Assembly (NCBI GenBank): GCA_028382005.1 | Contig: JAOESH010000002.1 | Coordinates: forward strand, 1 to 64,000 | Length of the DNA: 64,000 nucleotides | Direction of reading: 5' to 3' | Source: Pseudomonadota bacterium | Lineage (GTDB): Bacteria; Pseudomonadota; Alphaproteobacteria; Puniceispirillales; Marisalimonadaceae | Shown: in pieces, positions 45,958 through 55,720 of the stretch | Numbering within the stretch: position 1 is the first letter of the stretch | How the letters are laid out: each line of letters opens with the position of its first letter | Made by a program: the position numbers and the translations under genes | The notes under the pieces: generated by a model | What the model was told of the DNA's origin: nothing | Databases searched by the model: none | The model's input: only the letters and a program-made list of their open reading frames with translations

Positions 45958-48363
45958 TTGGGTTTTTTAGTGAATAAGTTAGATGAAGAGATACAAGAAA
46001 AACTATCAACTAAGATTTTTTATTCAGGCTTAGCTTTATTTCTTTTATTTATATCTATATCACTGTGTTTAATGCTTATTTCTTTTAGTCCAGATGATCC
46101 AAGTTGGGGTTTTAAATCTAGCAAAACTCCTATAAATTTTTATAATGTTTATGGTGCTTGGATTTCAGGTTTTATAATAAGAGAACTTGGAATTTTTCCA
46201 GGATTTCTGACATCTCTAGTATTATTTATATGGTCATTAAAATTATTCAACAGATCAAATTTTAAATTTATTAAGTTAAAATTTTTGTCTTTTTTCTTAA
46301 TGATTTTTTTTAGTTCAATAGGTGGTGCTTATTTTGAAGGTTTATTATATCATGATCTCCAACTTAAACTTTCCATTATTAATCAAAATGGTCTTTCTGA
46401 ATGGGTATTCTTAAAATTAGCTAGTGAAATTGCTCAAATATTAAATACAAGTCAACTTTTCACAAAACTAATTACTGCCTTAAGCTCATTAATTATTTCT
46501 TTAATAATGTTGGTTTGGATATCATCTCTGGGATTTCAAGAAACAAAATTCTTAAAATTTCTTTTAAGACCTTTGTTTCTTCCATTAATTTGGATATTGA
46601 ACATACTTTATAATCTCTTTTTTGTTTCTCCAAAAAATTATGGCAATGAAATAACACAAAATCAGAAAAGCTTTAGCTTGATAAATTTAGTAAAACCTTT
46701 TTACTCAAAATTTGCTATTCAAAATAATTTTATTCAAAGAAAAGTCCCACAAGTTAGAAAGAAACCTATTTTGATCACAAATAAAAAAAATGACAATATT
46801 GCTAAAAATTCATCTAACAGAAATAATTCCTTTCAACAAAATTTACAACTTAGTTCGGAAAATGGTTTTACTCTGCCACCTATAACATTATTAAAAAACA
46901 TAACTGAAGATATTAAACCACCAAGTAAAGAAACTTTAGATGCAAACGCAAAAGTTCTTGAAGGAGTTCTGTCTGATTATTCGATAAATGGAAATATAGA
47001 CTCAGTAAGATATGGACCTGTGGTAACTAGGTACGATTTGCAACCTGCACCAGGTTTAAGAAGTCAAAGGGTTGTGTCTCTTGCTGACGATATTGCTAGG
47101 TCCATGACTGTTGAAGCGGTAAGAGTGGCAATGGTGCCAGGACAAAATGTTATAGGAATTGAGTTGCCTAATAAAGTACGTGAGACAGTCATATTAAGAA
47201 ATATTTTAGAACATGAAGAGTTTCAAAACTCAAGTTTTAATCTTCCTGTTTGTTTAGGTAAGAATATAGCTGGATATCCTGTTGTAGTAGACCTAGCCAA
47301 AATGCCTCATCTTTTGGTAGCTGGAACCACTGGATCTGGTAAATCAGTTGGAATTAATGCGATGATTCTCTCTTTATTATTTAAACATACGCCAGAGACT
47401 TGTCGTCTTATTATGATTGACCCTAAAATGCTTGAGTTATCAGTTTATGACGGAATTCCTCACCTACTAACACCGGTTGTAACAGATCCTAATAAAGCAA
47501 TTGTTGCACTAAAATGGGCTGTTAGAGAAATGGAAACTAGGTACATGTCTATGAGTAAATTAGGAGTTAGAAATATTGATAGCTATAATGTTCGGTTAAT
47601 TGAGGCTCGAAAAAAAGGTGAAGTTTTAACAAAAAGTATTCAAGTTGGCTTTGATCCAGAGACAGGTCAAGCAATATTTGAAGATCAACATATTGATCTA
47701 ACCCCATTGCCATTTATTGTGGTAGTTATAGATGAAGTAGCAGATTTAATGTTAGTTGCAGGAAAAGAAATTGAGTCAGCTGTGCAAAGATTAGCTCAAA
47801 TGGCAAGAGCAGCAGGAATTCATGTTGTAATGGCAACTCAAAGACCTTCTGTAGATGTGATTACAGGTACTATTAAAGCTAATTTTCCAACAAGAATTTC
47901 ATTTCAAGTTACTAGCAAGATTGATAGTAGAACTATTTTGGGTGAACAAGGTGGTGAACAGTTATTAGGACGTGGAGACATGTTGTATATGGCTGGAGGT
48001 GGAAAATTAACCAGAGTTCACGGCCCATTTGTTGAAGACATTGAAGTTGAAAAAGTTACTAAATTTTTGTCTGATCAATCTATTCCTGATTATGATGAAA
48101 CTATAACTGAAGAGCCAGAAAATCATAATAATGAGACTTTTTATGGACTTACAAATAAAAATAACAATCAAAATGATGAATTGTATGATCAAGCTGTTGC
48201 TTTGATTGCTAGAGAAAGAAAAGCAAGTACATCTTTTATTCAGAGATATTTTAAAATTGGATATAATAGGGCAGCAACAATAATAGAAAAAATGGAAGAA
48301 AATAATATTATCTCTAAGCCAGGTAGAGCTGGGAAAAGAGAAGTTTTAATAGAGGATAATTAG
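45958..48363 (+). CDS. ftsK: DNA translocase FtsK
   Basis: FtsK anchors to the division septum and pumps chromosome ends to dif for resolution. The 801 residues start at TTG directly after the previous stop (GTG 45970 is an alternative). About four N-terminal membrane helices are followed by a short linker. The motor has Walker A LVAGTTGSGKSVGINAM (about residues 458-474), Walker B IVVVIDEVADLM, and ATQRPSVDVITGTIKANFP. The C-terminal winged-helix gamma domain is LYDQAVALIARERKASTS. lolA follows immediately. Confidence 0.97.
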   Translation: MGFLVNKLDEEIQEKLSTKIFYSGLALFLLFISISLCLMLISFSPDDPSWGFKSSKTPINFYNVYGAWISGFIIRELGIFPGFLTSLVLFIWSLKLFNRSNFKFIKLKFLSFFLMIFFSSIGGAYFEGLLYHDLQLKLSIINQNGLSEWVFLKLASEIAQILNTSQLFTKLITALSSLIISLIMLVWISSLGFQETKFLKFLLRPLFLPLIWILNILYNLFFVSPKNYGNEITQNQKSFSLINLVKPFYSKFAIQNNFIQRKVPQVRKKPILITNKKNDNIAKNSSNRNNSFQQNLQLSSENGFTLPPITLLKNITEDIKPPSKETLDANAKVLEGVLSDYSINGNIDSVRYGPVVTRYDLQPAPGLRSQRVVSLADDIARSMTVEAVRVAMVPGQNVIGIELPNKVRETVILRNILEHEEFQNSSFNLPVCLGKNIAGYPVVVDLAKMPHLLVAGTTGSGKSVGINAMILSLLFKHTPETCRLIMIDPKMLELSVYDGIPHLLTPVVTDPNKAIVALKWAVREMETRYMSMSKLGVRNIDSYNVRLIEARKKGEVLTKSIQVGFDPETGQAIFEDQHIDLTPLPFIVVVIDEVADLMLVAGKEIESAVQRLAQMARAAGIHVVMATQRPSVDVITGTIKANFPTRISFQVTSKIDSRTILGEQGGEQLLGRGDMLYMAGGGKLTRVHGPFVEDIEVEKVTKFLSDQSIPDYDETITEEPENHNNETFYGLTNKNNNQNDELYDQAVALIARERKASTSFIQRYFKIGYNRAATIIEKMEENNIISKPGRAGKREVLIEDN

Positions 48364-48993
48364 TTGAAATTTCTTAAAATTACATCACGTTTTCTTAGTT
48401 ACCTTTTATTGATAACTTTTATAACAATTAACTTGCTACAAATAACAAATTCAGCAGAGATTAAAAATAAAATTACAGTACAGGTAGAAGATTTCTTTAA
48501 TAACCTCAATACTTTAGAGGCAAATTTCATACAAGTAAGCCCTTCGGGAAAAATTAGTAATGGTAAGATATTTTTAGACTTGCCAGGAAAATTGAGATTA
48601 GATTACAATCAACCAAACAATCTTCTAATAACTTGCAAAGGATTTTGGATTGTCATACAGAATAGAAAATTAAAGTCTACTAATAACATTCCTTTGAGCC
48701 AAACTCCCTTTTCAATTTTATTAGGAAACAAAATTAATTTTGATAATAAAGATCTGATTGTAGATTTACAAAAAACATTAGGTATAATTACATTAAAAAT
48801 CAAGCTTGCTAAGAACACACAAGCTGGTGAATTACTTTTAGAATTTTCAGATAAACCGTTTATTTTAAAAAAATGGATTATTAGGGATATTGTTGGAGAT
48901 GAAACAACAGTATTGATTCAAAACACTAGATATAATCAAAAATTACCATTTACTATTTTTTTTCCAGATGTTTTCCCTGAACCTAATATTTAA
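48364..48993 (+). CDS. lolA: Outer-membrane lipoprotein carrier protein LolA
   Basis: LolA ferries lipoproteins across the periplasm from LolCDE to the outer membrane. The 209-residue protein starts at TTG next to the ftsK stop, with a signal peptide (about residues 8-31, ending TNSAE). The family pattern is FFNNLNTLEANFIQVSPSG, then KIFLDLPGKLRLDYNQPNN, and ILKKWIIRDIVGDETTVLIQN in the C-terminal half. ftsK-lolA is a usual alphaproteobacterial pair; the normally next gene, xthA, lies 7.5 kb further on. Confidence 0.93.
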   Translation: MKFLKITSRFLSYLLLITFITINLLQITNSAEIKNKITVQVEDFFNNLNTLEANFIQVSPSGKISNGKIFLDLPGKLRLDYNQPNNLLITCKGFWIVIQNRKLKSTNNIPLSQTPFSILLGNKINFDNKDLIVDLQKTLGIITLKIKLAKNTQAGELLLEFSDKPFILKKWIIRDIVGDETTVLIQNTRYNQKLPFTIFFPDVFPEPNI

Positions 48994-49008
48994 AAAAAGT
49001 GATGTTAA

Positions 49009-50949
49009 ATGTCCATAAATAATCTTTTTGAAAAAGGTAATAAATTTTTTCTATTACAAAACTATATTGCTGGTTTAGAGATATATAAAGAGATTTGGTC
49101 TAAGTATCCAAAAAATACAAGATTAAATGAGGAAATAAAAAATAAAGTAAAAAAATTTAAAATACCTGTCCCAGCTACGTTTAGCCAAAATCAAATTGAT
49201 GAATTTTTTGAATTACATAATGCTGGCAAAACAAATTTGGTAATTCAAACTTTATATTCTTTTTTGGAAACTAATCCAAATAGTATTCTTTCAATTTCAC
49301 TTTTAGGCACTTTTTTGGGTATAAACGAAGAGTATGATAAGGCTATAAAATTTCAAAAATTAGCTATTGAAAAAGCTCCATTCGAAGTTGTTTTTTATAT
49401 AAACTTATCAGAAACTTTAAGTAAAATTAATAAGTTAGAAGAATCTTTGTCAATTTTATATTTTGCAAAAGTATTATCTCTAACAAATAACGTGATAGAT
49501 TATAAATTAGCAAAAGTATATACTGCATTGAAAAATTATTCAAAAGCAGATTTTATTTATCAAGGTCTAATCAAAGAAGGCTCAATTAGTAATGAATTAA
49601 TATATAGTTACTGTAATAATTTAATAAAATTTAATAAAGAAAAAGAAGCGCTTTCTTTTTTAGAAAAATATGAGCTTAAAAACTCCGAAGACGAACAAAT
49701 AAAGATATTAATAGGCTTAACCTATTTTAAAATGCAAGAGTTTAATCTAGCAAAAGACTTTTTTTATAAAGTATTAAAATTAAATAATGACAACGATGAA
49801 GCTCACACGATGCTAGGCGACACTTATGAGAAATTAGGTGATTTAGATCTAGCAAAAACCTGTTATGATCACTCATTAACCATTAACCCTGATAACATAT
49901 CGACAATTAATAACTTAGCTGCATGGCATTTTATTAAAGGAGACATGCTAGAGGCTGAAAAACTTTATAATTTTTCTCTTACAAAAAATAAAAATAATAG
50001 TAATACTCGATATTTTTTATCTCTATGTCAGTTAGCACAATCAAACTATAGTGAAGGATGGTTAAATTTTGATTATAGGTGGTTGTCTAATGAGTTTAAT
50101 TCTTTAGAATTTAAGTCTAATTTAGCAAAATTTAAGTTAAATGATAATAAAAAAAATTTGCTTTTGTGGGGAGAACAAGGAGTGGGTGATCAGATCTTAT
50201 TTATGAGATTCTTAAAAGACATCCAACTTCATGTTGATAATTTATTTATTAATATAGATAAAAGGCTCCATCCATTTATTAAAAGGTCTTTTCCAGAAAT
50301 ACTTTTTTTTAATAAAGACACGAGTACTTATTTAGATTGTCAATTATCTTTTGGTGACTTAGCAGGTTTGTTTGTAAAAGATAATTCATATTTTTTAAAC
50401 AATCAAAATCATTATATTAGCTCAGATCCAGTCATTAAAGAAAGATTAGAGGCGAGCATCAAATCTAAAAATAAATTTTTATGTGGCATTTCCTGGATAA
50501 GTAAAACTGACGAAATAGGAATTAATAAAAGTATAACTCTGGAAATATTAAAACCAGTGTTAAATATAGAAAATATTGAATTCATAGATTTACAATATAG
50601 TGAGACATCAATTGAAAGAGAAAATTTTTACAACAAAAATAACATTAAAATTAAGAAAATTGAAAATATAGATAATTTTAACGATTTAAACGGTCTTAGT
50701 TCTTTGATTGATGTTTGTGACTTTGTAATTACAATAAGTAACACAAATGCCCATATTGCAGGATCTTTAGGTAAGAAGACTTTTTTGCTTTTACCTAAGG
50801 GTAAAGGAAGGTTATGGTACTGGATATCTAAAAAGAAAAGAAGTATTTGGTATCCTAAAATTGAAATCATTGAACAAGAAGAAATAGGTAATTGGAAATC
50901 TGTAATTAAAAAATTACAAAAAAAAGTAAAGGAATATTTAATTGAATGA
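49009..50949 (+). CDS. TPR protein with glycosyltransferase-like C-terminal domain
   Basis: This 646-residue protein has an N-terminal half of TPR repeats (about residues 70-360, for example NNDNDEAHTMLGDTYEKLGD and INPDNISTINNLAAWHFIKG). The C-terminal domain resembles the ADP-heptose/GT9 or SPINDLY-like fold: LLLWGEQGVGDQILFMRFL (about 386-404) and ISNTNAHIAGSLGKKTFLLLPKG (about 582-604). Such proteins are common in marine alphaproteobacteria, often near glycan or flagellin-modification genes. Donor and target are unknown. The stop overlaps the next gene by eight bases. Confidence 0.78.
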   Translation: MSINNLFEKGNKFFLLQNYIAGLEIYKEIWSKYPKNTRLNEEIKNKVKKFKIPVPATFSQNQIDEFFELHNAGKTNLVIQTLYSFLETNPNSILSISLLGTFLGINEEYDKAIKFQKLAIEKAPFEVVFYINLSETLSKINKLEESLSILYFAKVLSLTNNVIDYKLAKVYTALKNYSKADFIYQGLIKEGSISNELIYSYCNNLIKFNKEKEALSFLEKYELKNSEDEQIKILIGLTYFKMQEFNLAKDFFYKVLKLNNDNDEAHTMLGDTYEKLGDLDLAKTCYDHSLTINPDNISTINNLAAWHFIKGDMLEAEKLYNFSLTKNKNNSNTRYFLSLCQLAQSNYSEGWLNFDYRWLSNEFNSLEFKSNLAKFKLNDNKKNLLLWGEQGVGDQILFMRFLKDIQLHVDNLFINIDKRLHPFIKRSFPEILFFNKDTSTYLDCQLSFGDLAGLFVKDNSYFLNNQNHYISSDPVIKERLEASIKSKNKFLCGISWISKTDEIGINKSITLEILKPVLNIENIEFIDLQYSETSIERENFYNKNNIKIKKIENIDNFNDLNGLSSLIDVCDFVITISNTNAHIAGSLGKKTFLLLPKGKGRLWYWISKKKRSIWYPKIEIIEQEEIGNWKSVIKKLQKKVKEYLIE

Positions 50950-51637
50950 AATAGCAGATATAGTTGTAGGGTTTGATCAAAAAGAATCTGTCGCCTATCA
51001 TACTTTTACTCAAAGTGTAATTGATAAAAGTTCTATGCCTATTAGGTTTATGCCCCTCAGTGTTGGGTCTCTAACAAATTATAAGGAAGTACATAAAGAT
51101 GGCAGCAATGACTTTATTTACTCTCGATTTTTAGTTCCATATTTAATGAAATTCAAAGGCTGGGCAATTTATGCAGATGGAGACATGGTCTGTCTAAAGG
51201 ACATAAAAAAATTATGGGATTTACGAGATGAGAAATTTGCAGTTCAAGTAGTAAAGCATGATTATAAAACAAAAATTAAAAATAAATATTGGGGTAATAA
51301 AAATGAAGATTATCCTAGAAAAAACTGGTCTAGTTTAATTCTATGGAATTGTGAGCATCCATCTCATAAAGTATTATCTCCAGAATTTATTCAAGAACAA
51401 CCAGGTTCCTTTTTACATAGGTTTTCCTGGATTAAAGATACAGAAATTGGAGGAATAGAAAAAGAATGGAATTGGCTTGCAATGGAGTATGACGAAAAAA
51501 AAAATATTAATTTAATTCACTATACGATAGGAACTCCTTGTTTTAAGGAATATCAAGATACGTCTTTATCTTCGTTTTGGAAAAAATCTTTTCGCAATAT
51601 GTTAGAGGGTTACTACAAAAAAAATAAATTGGATTAA
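50942..51637 (+). CDS. Glycosyltransferase-like protein, GT8/glycogenin type
   Basis: This 231-residue protein shows the glycosyltransferase DxD in WAIYADGDMVCLKDI (about residues 76-90), with ADIVVGFDQKESVAYHTF at the N-terminus and FIYSRFLVPYLMKFKG before it. The pattern is that of GT8/glycogenin-like enzymes, which use UDP-sugars and a metal ion. The C-terminal part contains IGGIEKEWNWLAMEYDE and LIHYTIGTPCF, a usual closing His motif. The TTG start overlaps the previous stop. The acceptor is unknown. Confidence 0.75.
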   Translation: MNEIADIVVGFDQKESVAYHTFTQSVIDKSSMPIRFMPLSVGSLTNYKEVHKDGSNDFIYSRFLVPYLMKFKGWAIYADGDMVCLKDIKKLWDLRDEKFAVQVVKHDYKTKIKNKYWGNKNEDYPRKNWSSLILWNCEHPSHKVLSPEFIQEQPGSFLHRFSWIKDTEIGGIEKEWNWLAMEYDEKKNINLIHYTIGTPCFKEYQDTSLSSFWKKSFRNMLEGYYKKNKLD

Positions 51638-51644
51638 AACTTTA

Positions 51645-51866
51645 ATGAAAAGCTTAAACATTGATATAATTATGTCTTGGGAATATGGTTTAACTGTTTT
51701 TTTAATAGGCCTAATACTCGTAGCTTATGGAGTGAAACAAGGTAAAGACAAGGACGAAGACTTTACTAAAGTTCCCATAATTAGACCCACAACAAAAATT
51801 TTGTTTGGTTCATTTATAATGATTTTTGGGATAATACAGTTATTGCCATTATTAAGGTATTTATAA
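51645..51866 (+). CDS. Small membrane protein of unknown function
   Basis: This 73-residue ORF has two hydrophobic helices (YGLTVFLIGLILVAYGV and ILFGSFIMIFGIIQLLPLL) separated by a short charged loop (KQGKDKDEDFTK). The internal ATG at 51672 (MSWEYGL) is an alternative start; neither has a clear ribosome-binding site. It begins eight bases after the GT8-like gene and overlaps the convergent next gene by six bases. The two-helix layout is a credible protein rather than a shadow ORF. No family is recognised. Confidence 0.5.
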   Translation: MKSLNIDIIMSWEYGLTVFLIGLILVAYGVKQGKDKDEDFTKVPIIRPTTKILFGSFIMIFGIIQLLPLLRYL

Positions 51867-52685
51867 TTTATTTTTGTTTTCTTCTTGTACTCTTAGTATA
51901 AGTTCACGAGACCATTTAAATTGTTTTCTGTTACCTTTTTTGTGATCCATAAATTTACCTAAAACGCTTACCACAAAGACATGATAATCATTACTATTAA
52001 GGCGGTTATTTAAATTGAAAATATCCATATCACTAATATTAAAATTTTTGATGTTTTTAGTTTTCTCTAATTTTTTACGAACAACATCAAAAATATAACT
52101 GTCATGCCATTCTTTTTCCTTAAATAGTTCACCACTATCATACATTTTCATCATATCTATCCAAAATCTTGAATGTATTAGATGGTCCGTATTAAATATT
52201 AAAAAGCCACATTCAGAATATCTTAAATGTTCAGCAGAATTATTTTCTCTTCCTAGATATGACATATAATATTCATCACCTACAAGAGATTCTAGAAAAC
52301 TTAATGGGATTTTTTTATAAGTTTTAATATCAGCATCTAACCAAATTAAATACTTTGTTTTTACATGTTTTAAAGCTTGATCTATGGCATAGACTTTGAA
52401 CGCAAATCTAAAAACATTAAAACGAAAATCGTCAGTATATTTTTCTTTATCTTTAAAGTTATCTAAAAACTTTTTGTATTTAGGAATATGTTGATGGTAT
52501 TCCTTAAAAGTGATTTTATGTTTGACAATAGCATCATCTATACGTGCAGAATTTTCTACAAATGCAGTTAATTTAACTTCTTCTGGCCAGTTCAGAAAAA
52601 AACTATCCGCCATTTCTACACCGTATGGATGCTTATCTAAATTAAAAGTAGTAACTGCACTAAATAGGTTTTTACTTGGAGACAT
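51861..52685 (-). CDS. Putative glycosyltransferase (DxD motif)
   Basis: This 274-residue protein has LIWLDADIKTYKKIP (about residues 114-128) with a DxD-like D-A-D, VFRFAFKVYAIDQAL before it, and YSECGFLIFNTDH after it. The pattern resembles glycosyltransferases that act on nucleotide sugars. The N-terminal FSAVTTFNLDKHPYGVEMAD is unlike GT8 and suggests a separate family. It is lysine-rich with no signal peptide, so it acts in the cytosol. It follows the capsule-like gene on the minus strand and is convergent with the small membrane gene. Confidence 0.62.
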   Translation of the reverse strand: MSPSKNLFSAVTTFNLDKHPYGVEMADSFFLNWPEEVKLTAFVENSARIDDAIVKHKITFKEYHQHIPKYKKFLDNFKDKEKYTDDFRFNVFRFAFKVYAIDQALKHVKTKYLIWLDADIKTYKKIPLSFLESLVGDEYYMSYLGRENNSAEHLRYSECGFLIFNTDHLIHSRFWIDMMKMYDSGELFKEKEWHDSYIFDVVRKKLEKTKNIKNFNISDMDIFNLNNRLNSNDYHVFVVSVLGKFMDHKKGNRKQFKWSRELILRVQEENKNKL

Positions 52686-52702
52686 AATATTTCCTTTAGT
52701 AT

Positions 52703-53611
52703 TTAATTTTGAAAGTTGTTAATAGTTTTCCATGCAAACCCACTTTTAATCTCATCTAACTTAAATTGACAATATGAAAGCCATTTGCAAAGTTTATATC
52801 TATCGGGTTCAATTTCAAATTTTTCATTATTAAGCCCCAAAGATAAATCTTCTAATTTAAAGCTTAACGCAAAACAACTATTATGTTTATCAGTTATAAC
52901 AGGGATCCCTCTCAGAGTAGCATTAAGAGCAACTTGGCTATTGTAAGCTATAATAATTGAACAATTTTCTAAATCTTCTTCAAGTGATACATTTTGAATT
53001 TTTTCATTCTGTTTTAACCCTAAGTAGTTACCATTTTTATCCACAATTGGTTCTTGAGGTTTTTTTCTAATTTTTACTTTTTTAAAATTTTCTTCTGATA
53101 ATATTTTTTTAAGAAAACATAATATTTTTTTTTCCCATTCATATTCACTGAAATACCAACAAATAGCATTTGTAGGTGGTATTATAAGTATGTTAGTCCC
53201 TCTTTGATCAAATGTTTTCCAAGGCATTATGGGATACTTTTTAGCAAAAAAATTTTCCCATCGGAAATTTGTTACTTCTTTAATATTATTGATAGTGTGT
53301 TTGTTCTTTGAAATTCTTAACCAGCAATCGCCTTCATAACCAGGTTCAAAGTATGCATGATCAATATAATATCTATCTATATTTTTTCTTGCAGCTTCTT
53401 TTAACAGGTGTCCAGTACCTCTTAAGATACCAAGTGTTATTATTGCATTTGTATCTTTTGAGATACCATTTTTAAAAAATTCATTTATGTGAACACATTC
53501 AGAACTTACTCCTTTTATATGAACATTTATAGAGTTAGAAAACATATTTATAATGTTGGCTGTATGCTCAACTTCTGTTTTATAAGCTGTAATTTTCTTA
53601 ATTGTACTCAT
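52703..53611 (-). CDS. Putative capsule/surface-polysaccharide synthesis protein
   Basis: This 302-residue protein is of uncertain family. The C-terminal YNSQVALNATLRGIPVITDK resembles the KpsC/KpsS-type glycosyltransferase block in which a Ser-rich loop and a GxPV strand bind the nucleotide sugar. The N-terminal part has IITLGILRGTGHLLKEAA and YYIDHAYFEPG. It probably belongs to the surface-glycan block and is the first gene of a leftward pair with the DxD protein. It contains a chance DnaA-box sequence at 53037-53045. Confidence 0.5.
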   Translation of the reverse strand: MSTIKKITAYKTEVEHTANIINMFSNSINVHIKGVSSECVHINEFFKNGISKDTNAIITLGILRGTGHLLKEAARKNIDRYYIDHAYFEPGYEGDCWLRISKNKHTINNIKEVTNFRWENFFAKKYPIMPWKTFDQRGTNILIIPPTNAICWYFSEYEWEKKILCFLKKILSEENFKKVKIRKKPQEPIVDKNGNYLGLKQNEKIQNVSLEEDLENCSIIIAYNSQVALNATLRGIPVITDKHNSCFALSFKLEDLSLGLNNEKFEIEPDRYKLCKWLSYCQFKLDEIKSGFAWKTINNFQN

Positions 53612-53619
53612 ATCAATGC

Positions 53620-53719
53620 TTAATAAACTTGTAAATTATGAACCTGTTAATAATGAACTAATTGAATATAATAATATTAATAAATACCTTAATCAATTAA
53701 TAATGAACAAGTTTATTAA
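53620..53719. repeat. Nested inverted and direct repeats upstream of asnB
   Basis: In the 257-base gap between two divergent genes, a 13-bp inverted repeat (TTAATAAACTTGT 53620-53632 with its complement at 53707-53719) encloses a 7-bp inverted repeat (TAATTGA 53659-53665 with 53693-53699). A 12-bp direct repeat, TTAATAATGAAC, occurs at 53647-53658 and 53697-53708. The whole could fold into a long imperfect structure or bind a protein. It is strongly AT-rich, so part of this may be chance; the 13-bp arm is the least likely to be so. Confidence 0.45.
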
Positions 53720-53868
53720 ATTTTAATATTTCAAGTAATAATAGTGATCAATATAAATTAAATTTGTATAAATATATAATGATTTAAATTTTAGATAATT
53801 ATAATGACATTTGTTTTTGATATCAATAATGTGAATTTAGATAAAACAACTTAGCAAGAAGAGTCCTC

Positions 53869-55578
53869 ATGTGTGGCATCTATGGTATAACAGAACAAAA
53901 CAAACAATGGATTAAGTCTTATATAAATAAATGTCATTATCGTGGCCCTGATATGAATAAAATGTTTTTTGACGAAAACATAACTTTAGGCCATAATTTA
54001 TTGTCAATAACTGATACTCCATTACAAGGCTTACAGCCATGGAAAACGGATAATGGAAATATATTGATATATAATGGAGAAATTTTTAACTATGTTGAAC
54101 TTTTAAAAAAATATAAGAATTTTAAACCCAAAACACAATGCGATACTGAGTTATTGGCTTGGGGCCTTGATCAGTATGGCATTGAATTTATTGACCAAAT
54201 AGACTCACAACATGCTTTTGCCTTCTGGGTTCCTAAGGAAAAATCAGTTTATTTAAGTCGTGATCATGCAGGTATAAAACCGTTATATTATGCGATGACA
54301 AGAGGAATTCTTGTTTTTGGTTCAGAGGCCAAGGGTCTGCTTGATATAGTTCCAGATTCAAGAAATGTAGATATTCATGCACTATCATGTTGGAGCGTTG
54401 CAGGATTAAACGTTACTAATAATAGTTTTTTTAAAGGTATAAAAAAAATAATGCCTGGTGAGACTTTAAAGTATGACCTTAAAACAAAAAAACTAGTACA
54501 AGTAAAGCGTGACATAATATTAGGTGGAAAAGGGCTTTCTTACGATCCAGACGAGTTTAGATCTGTATTTGATAAATCTGTACAGGAATGCCTTATTGGT
54601 AAAAGACCAATAGGAACTTTTCTTAGTGGAGGACTTGATTCAGCAATGATTGCATATCATGCACAAAAATATTTAACACAAAATACTTTTACTAATCACA
54701 TATTGCCTTGTCCAATTGATTCTAATGAAGATTATAACTCTGATAGTTATGAGGCAAAAAAACTTGCAAAACACCTTGGATTTAATCATACGATTGTAGT
54801 TCATTCTCCAAAATTATATGCTAAGCACTGGAAATCAAGCATAGAAGCATTAGAAGAACCAATGTATAATCCAAGCATACCTATGTATTCACATATGAAT
54901 GAGGTTATGAGCAAACATGGTATTGTAGTTACTTTAGCAGGTGATATGGGTGACGAAATATTATGCGGTTATCCGGCATATATTATTGCTAAAAGACAAA
55001 AATTTAAGTCACATAGAGATTGTGTAATGTTTTGGCTGACCAAAAGACTGATGAGACCACCTTCTCTAAAAATTCAAATAAATATTGATGATATAGTTGA
55101 TTTTTTAATTGACACTACTTTTCCAGAATCATTGTGGGACAAAGACGATCCAGTATCAAGTTATATGAGATTAGACCAACAAGGGCTTTGTGCAGAAGAT
55201 TATTTCAGAAGAAATGACAGATTGGGAATGCTTTATTCAATGGAAGGTAGATTTCCTTTTGCATGTAAAAAAATGATCAATTTTTGTATGAACATTCATT
55301 CTTCATATAAAATGAATGATTCATTGGATAGTTTGAAAAGTATTAGCAAAAAATCTTATCAAAGAATATTACCTGAGAGCATTTTAAATAAACCCAAAAC
55401 AGGATGGACCGCTCCAATAAATCTTTGGAGATCTCAGTTTAAAAAAGATTGTAAGGAAATGAATAGGGTAGCTAATAAAATAACTAACGCCAATAATTTG
55501 CCAGATGATAAAAGGTGGGCTCCAATACTTCATTTGTTAACTTGGCAACAAGTATACAATATGAAATTTATTATTTAA
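53869..55578 (+). CDS. asnB: Asparagine synthetase (glutamine-hydrolysing), AsnB-type
   Basis: This enzyme transfers amide nitrogen from glutamine to aspartate, or amidates a sugar acid in polysaccharide clusters. The 569 residues begin MCGIYGITE, so the N-terminal Cys nucleophile (Cys2) is in place after Met removal. The glutaminase domain has ILIYNGEIFNYVELL and CDTELLAWGL. The synthetase domain has the PP-loop FLSGGLDSAMIAYH (about residues 251-264) and LAGDMGDEILCGYP. Placement among glycosyltransferase genes suggests a surface-glycan role as an alternative to bulk asparagine synthesis. Confidence 0.93.
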   Translation: MCGIYGITEQNKQWIKSYINKCHYRGPDMNKMFFDENITLGHNLLSITDTPLQGLQPWKTDNGNILIYNGEIFNYVELLKKYKNFKPKTQCDTELLAWGLDQYGIEFIDQIDSQHAFAFWVPKEKSVYLSRDHAGIKPLYYAMTRGILVFGSEAKGLLDIVPDSRNVDIHALSCWSVAGLNVTNNSFFKGIKKIMPGETLKYDLKTKKLVQVKRDIILGGKGLSYDPDEFRSVFDKSVQECLIGKRPIGTFLSGGLDSAMIAYHAQKYLTQNTFTNHILPCPIDSNEDYNSDSYEAKKLAKHLGFNHTIVVHSPKLYAKHWKSSIEALEEPMYNPSIPMYSHMNEVMSKHGIVVTLAGDMGDEILCGYPAYIIAKRQKFKSHRDCVMFWLTKRLMRPPSLKIQINIDDIVDFLIDTTFPESLWDKDDPVSSYMRLDQQGLCAEDYFRRNDRLGMLYSMEGRFPFACKKMINFCMNIHSSYKMNDSLDSLKSISKKSYQRILPESILNKPKTGWTAPINLWRSQFKKDCKEMNRVANKITNANNLPDDKRWAPILHLLTWQQVYNMKFII

Positions 55579-55720
55579 ATTCGCTTACTTCCATAGAGTA
55601 AAAAAGTTTCGTGGATTAATATATATAAATTTCTTATAATAAATTAATTTATTACACGAAAAAATGTTTTATTCATAAGAATAATACAATTAAAAAAAAT
55701 TTATAAAGAAGTAAATTTCA

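Noticed and set aside
53037-53045. Perfect DnaA box TTATCCACA inside the capsule-like gene
   Set aside because: It encodes part of a VDKNG peptide within a gene, stands alone, and about one such match is expected by chance in 64 kb of this composition.
55607-55661. Inverted repeat TTTCGTG/CACGAAA after asnB as a terminator
   Set aside because: The arms are only seven bases, 41 bases apart, and no T-run follows on either strand.
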